From NCBI GenBank assembly GCA_015484935.1, contig WFUQ01000049.1:1-7606 (forward strand): a DNA stretch of 7,606 nt. Reading direction: 5' to 3'. Position numbers and translations under genes: made by a program. The stretch's first letter is position 1; every line of letters begins with the position of its first letter. The DNA is from Gammaproteobacteria bacterium (GTDB lineage: Bacteria; Pseudomonadota; Gammaproteobacteria; SZUA-229). The notes under the pieces were generated by a model. It was not told where the DNA came from and did not search any database. It saw only the letters and a program-made list of their open reading frames with translations. Positions 5,956 to 7,606 of the stretch are shown here, one piece after another.

Positions 5956-7329
5956 ATGTTTGACAATCTCTCCGAAAGACTTGCCTCCACCGTTCAGAAA
6001 CTCAAAGGGCAGGGGCGTTTAACCGAAGGCAATATCGAGGACGCGCTGCGCGATGTGCGACGTGCCCTGCTGGAAGCGGATGTCGCGCTGGCGGTGGTCA
6101 AAAGCTTCATCGAGCAGGTCAAGTCTCGTGCGCTGGGTGAAGAGGTACTGACGAGTCTGACCCCGGGTCAGGTGTTCATCCGTATCGTCAATGAAGAGAT
6201 GGTGCGGGTCATGGGCGAGGCGAACGAGGAACTCAACCTCGCTGCGCAACCGCCTGCGGTCATCCTCATGGCCGGTCTGCAAGGTGCGGGTAAAACCACC
6301 ACCGTGGCGAAGCTGGCGAAATTACTCAAAGAGCGTCACAAGAAAAAGATCATGGTAGTGAGTTGTGACGTGTACCGTCCGGCAGCTATCGAACAGTTGA
6401 AGACGCTGGCCGGGCAGGTCGAGGCCGAGTTCTTCCCCAGCAATGTCATCCAGCAGCCAGCAGATATCGCACGTGCGGCAGTCGAGCAGGCGAAGAGATC
6501 CTTCATGGATGTGGTCATCGTCGATACCGCCGGTCGTCTGCATATCGATGATGAGATGATGGGGGAGATACAGAATATCCACACCACCATCAACCCGGTC
6601 GAAACCCTGTTCGTGGTCGATAGCATGACCGGGCAGGATGCCGCGGTTACCGCCAAAGCATTCAACGATGCGCTGCCGCTCACCGGTGTAGTACTGACCA
6701 AAACCGACGGTGATGCCCGTGGTGGCGCTGCGTTGTCGATCCGCCAGATCACCGGCAAACCGATCAAGTTCATGGGTGTGGGTGAGAAGATCGACGCGCT
6801 TGAGCCATTCCATCCAGACCGCGTGGCATCCCGTATCCTCGGCATGGGTGATGTGTTGTCGCTGGTCGAGGAAGTACAGCAGAAAGTCGATCACAAAAAA
6901 GCCGAAGCACTGGCGAAAAAGGTCAAAAAAGGCAAAGGCTTCGATTTCAATGACCTCAAAGACCAGATGGAACAGATGATGAACATGGGCGGTATGGCAG
7001 GCATGATGGACAAGCTGCCCGGCATGGGCAATATGAGCGCCAAACTCAAGGACAAGGTCAATGACCGCGAGATACGCCGCATGATCGCCATCATCAACTC
7101 CATGACCCCGAAAGAACGCAGTTTTCCGGACATCATCAAAGGCTCACGCAAGAAGCGCATCGCAGCGGGTTGCGGGCTACAGGTGCAGGATGTCAACCGC
7201 CTGATGAAGCAGCAGTTGCAGATGAAGAAAATGATGAAAAAGATGGGCAAGGGCGGCATGGCGAATATGCTGCGCGGTATGAAAGGCCGCATGCCGCCCG
7301 GCATGGGCCCCGGTGGCATGGGCTTCTAA
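5956..7329 (+). CDS. ffh: Signal recognition particle protein Ffh (SRP54 GTPase)
   Basis: Ffh binds 4.5S RNA and hydrophobic signal sequences emerging from the ribosome. With its receptor FtsY it delivers nascent membrane proteins to the Sec translocon. At 457 residues it is close to E. coli Ffh (453) and matches it closely. The N domain (about 1-90) begins 'MFDNLSERLA'. The G domain (about 98-295) has G1 'GLQGAGKTT' (107-115), 'DVYRPAA' (138-144), G3 DTAGR (190-194), G4 TKTD (248-251) and 'GDARGGAALSIRQITG' (252-267). The methionine-rich M domain (about 320-457) has 'MMNMGGMAGMMDKLPGMG' (341-358) and the RNA-binding 'GSRKKRIAAGCG' (396-407), and ends in a Met/Gly tail. No clear Shine-Dalgarno site precedes ATG 5956, but the start matches E. 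coli's. rpsP follows, as in E. coli. Confidence 0.98.
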   Translation: MFDNLSERLASTVQKLKGQGRLTEGNIEDALRDVRRALLEADVALAVVKSFIEQVKSRALGEEVLTSLTPGQVFIRIVNEEMVRVMGEANEELNLAAQPPAVILMAGLQGAGKTTTVAKLAKLLKERHKKKIMVVSCDVYRPAAIEQLKTLAGQVEAEFFPSNVIQQPADIARAAVEQAKRSFMDVVIVDTAGRLHIDDEMMGEIQNIHTTINPVETLFVVDSMTGQDAAVTAKAFNDALPLTGVVLTKTDGDARGGAALSIRQITGKPIKFMGVGEKIDALEPFHPDRVASRILGMGDVLSLVEEVQQKVDHKKAEALAKKVKKGKGFDFNDLKDQMEQMMNMGGMAGMMDKLPGMGNMSAKLKDKVNDREIRRMIAIINSMTPKERSFPDIIKGSRKKRIAAGCGLQVQDVNRLMKQQLQMKKMMKKMGKGGMANMLRGMKGRMPPGMGPGGMGF

Positions 7330-7346
7330 AGCCAGCCCACCAACCT

Positions 7347-7415
7347 CGTAGGAGCGGCTTCAGCCGCGAATGATGTGGCAGGCTTTCCCGGTTCGCGGCT
7401 GAAGCCGCTCCTACG
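7347..7415. repeat. Inverted pair of REP-like palindromes
   Basis: Two 24-nt arms (7347-7370 and 7392-7415) are perfect reverse complements separated by 21 nt. Each arm carries a GTAG head, then GA, then a small palindrome GCGGCT-TC-AGCCGC, then GAA. That is the structure of REP elements linked to RAYT-type transposases (REP-associated tyrosine transposases) in gammaproteobacteria, and the head-to-head pair is a BIME-like unit. In RNA the whole unit could fold into a long stem, or each arm into its own hairpin. It starts 18 nt after the ffh stop, before the rpsP promoter, so it may protect the ffh 3' end or attenuate readthrough. No T-tract follows, so intrinsic termination is not assured. 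Confidence 0.88.
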
Positions 7416-7483
7416 GACTAGTCGCCATTTCAACACCCCGAATCTCCGACGAATGCCGAATGAATAATTATCCGGCTTAGCTG

Positions 7484-7512
7484 TTTTCAGGGCGGAGTTT
7501 TTCTTGTAGAAT
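7484..7512 (+). promoter_or_regulatory. Sigma-70-type promoter for the rpsP operon
   Basis: TTTTCA (7484-7489, 4 of 6 with TTGACA) and TAGAAT (7507-7512, 5 of 6 with TATAAT) are separated by exactly 17 nt. The discriminator GCGCGG (7513-7518) is very G+C-rich, a feature of promoters for the translation apparatus that are inhibited by ppGpp and DksA. Transcription would start near 7519-7520, leaving a leader of about 79 nt before rpsP. Confidence 0.65.
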
Positions 7513-7525
7513 GCGCGGTTTCCTT

Positions 7526-7542
7526 CAGACAGGTGGTGTCTG
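7526..7542 (+). promoter_or_regulatory. Hairpin in the rpsP leader
   Basis: CAGACA (7526-7531) pairs perfectly with TGTCTG (7537-7542) around a GGTGG loop, very close to the predicted 5' end of the rpsP transcript. It could protect the 5' end from RNase E or bind a regulator of the ribosomal-protein operon. No T-run follows, so it is not a terminator. A 6-bp stem alone is modest evidence. Confidence 0.4.
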
Positions 7543-7598
7543 CACGTCCCCGATTCGATTTGAGCGGTGGGCGAGACTTAAATTTTAGAGAGTTAAAG

Positions 7599-7606
7599 AT
7601 GGTAAC
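7599..7606 (+). CDS. rpsP: 30S ribosomal protein S16, first codons only
   Basis: Only ATG GTA AC is present before the window ends, encoding Met-Val and probably Thr. This matches the usual S16 beginning MVTIRLAR. A purine-rich GAGAG (7588-7592) precedes the ATG by about 6 nt. Position supports the call: rpsP follows ffh in E. coli and many gammaproteobacteria, heading rpsP-rimM-trmD-rplS, and the promoter upstream has the G+C-rich discriminator of translation genes. The assignment rests on synteny plus two and a half codons. Confidence 0.75.

Noticed and set aside
6322..6894. 190-codon open frame on the minus strand inside ffh
   Set aside because: It is fully antisense to the highly conserved GTPase domain, has His/Asp-rich composition typical of the reverse complement of coding DNA, and has no domain.
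6977..7326. Methionine/glycine-rich repeats at the ffh 3' end as a tandem DNA repeat or low-complexity artefact
   Set aside because: These are the normal methionine-rich signal-binding M domain and C-terminal tail of Ffh.

Overview
The window looks like chromosomal core DNA from a non-enteric gammaproteobacterium with moderate G+C. The arrangement ypjD and corB(yfjD) divergent from ffh, followed by rpsP, matches the ffh neighbourhood of enteric and related bacteria. The YpjD, CorB and Ffh proteins closely resemble the E. coli ones as I remember them. Intergenic REP-type palindromes with a GTAG head and a degenerate GCAGAGG-type repeat also fit a gammaproteobacterial chromosome. I cannot name the genus.

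Layout: (1) 1-219 is an upstream region with a weak promoter candidate and a 25-codon reading frame whose stop overlaps the next start. (2) 220-1263 (+) encodes a divergent Gfo/Idh/MocA-type Rossmann protein that lacks the usual EKP lysine. (3) On the minus strand, ypjD (4850-4038), corB/yfjD (3959-2658) and radA (2665-1298) form a probable operon. corB and radA overlap by 8 nt, and radA converges on the oxidoreductase-like gene. (4) 4851-5015 is a divergent control region holding a perfect TGTGA-N6-TCACA palindrome, the classical CRP (cAMP receptor protein) half-site pair. (5) 5016-5783 (+) encodes a metallo-beta-lactamase-fold hydrolase resembling class II 3',5'-cyclic-nucleotide phosphodiesterases. 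(6) 5956-7329 (+) is ffh, the signal recognition particle GTPase, with its own TATAAT element. (7) 7347-7415 is a perfect inverted pair of REP-like palindromes. (8) A good sigma-70-type promoter and a hairpin-bearing leader precede the first codons of rpsP (7599 onward, cut by the window end).

Most genes are housekeeping: co-translational membrane targeting (Ffh), translation (S16), magnesium transport (CorB), a CcsA/HemX-like membrane protein (YpjD) and recombination (RadA). The most interesting point is the pairing of a putative cAMP-degrading enzyme with a consensus-quality CRP-like site directly upstream. This suggests a possible local cAMP feedback loop that would also touch the ypjD-corB-radA operon. 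It is inference and needs biochemical and genomic tests. I found no CRISPR array, tRNA, rRNA or intact mobile element.
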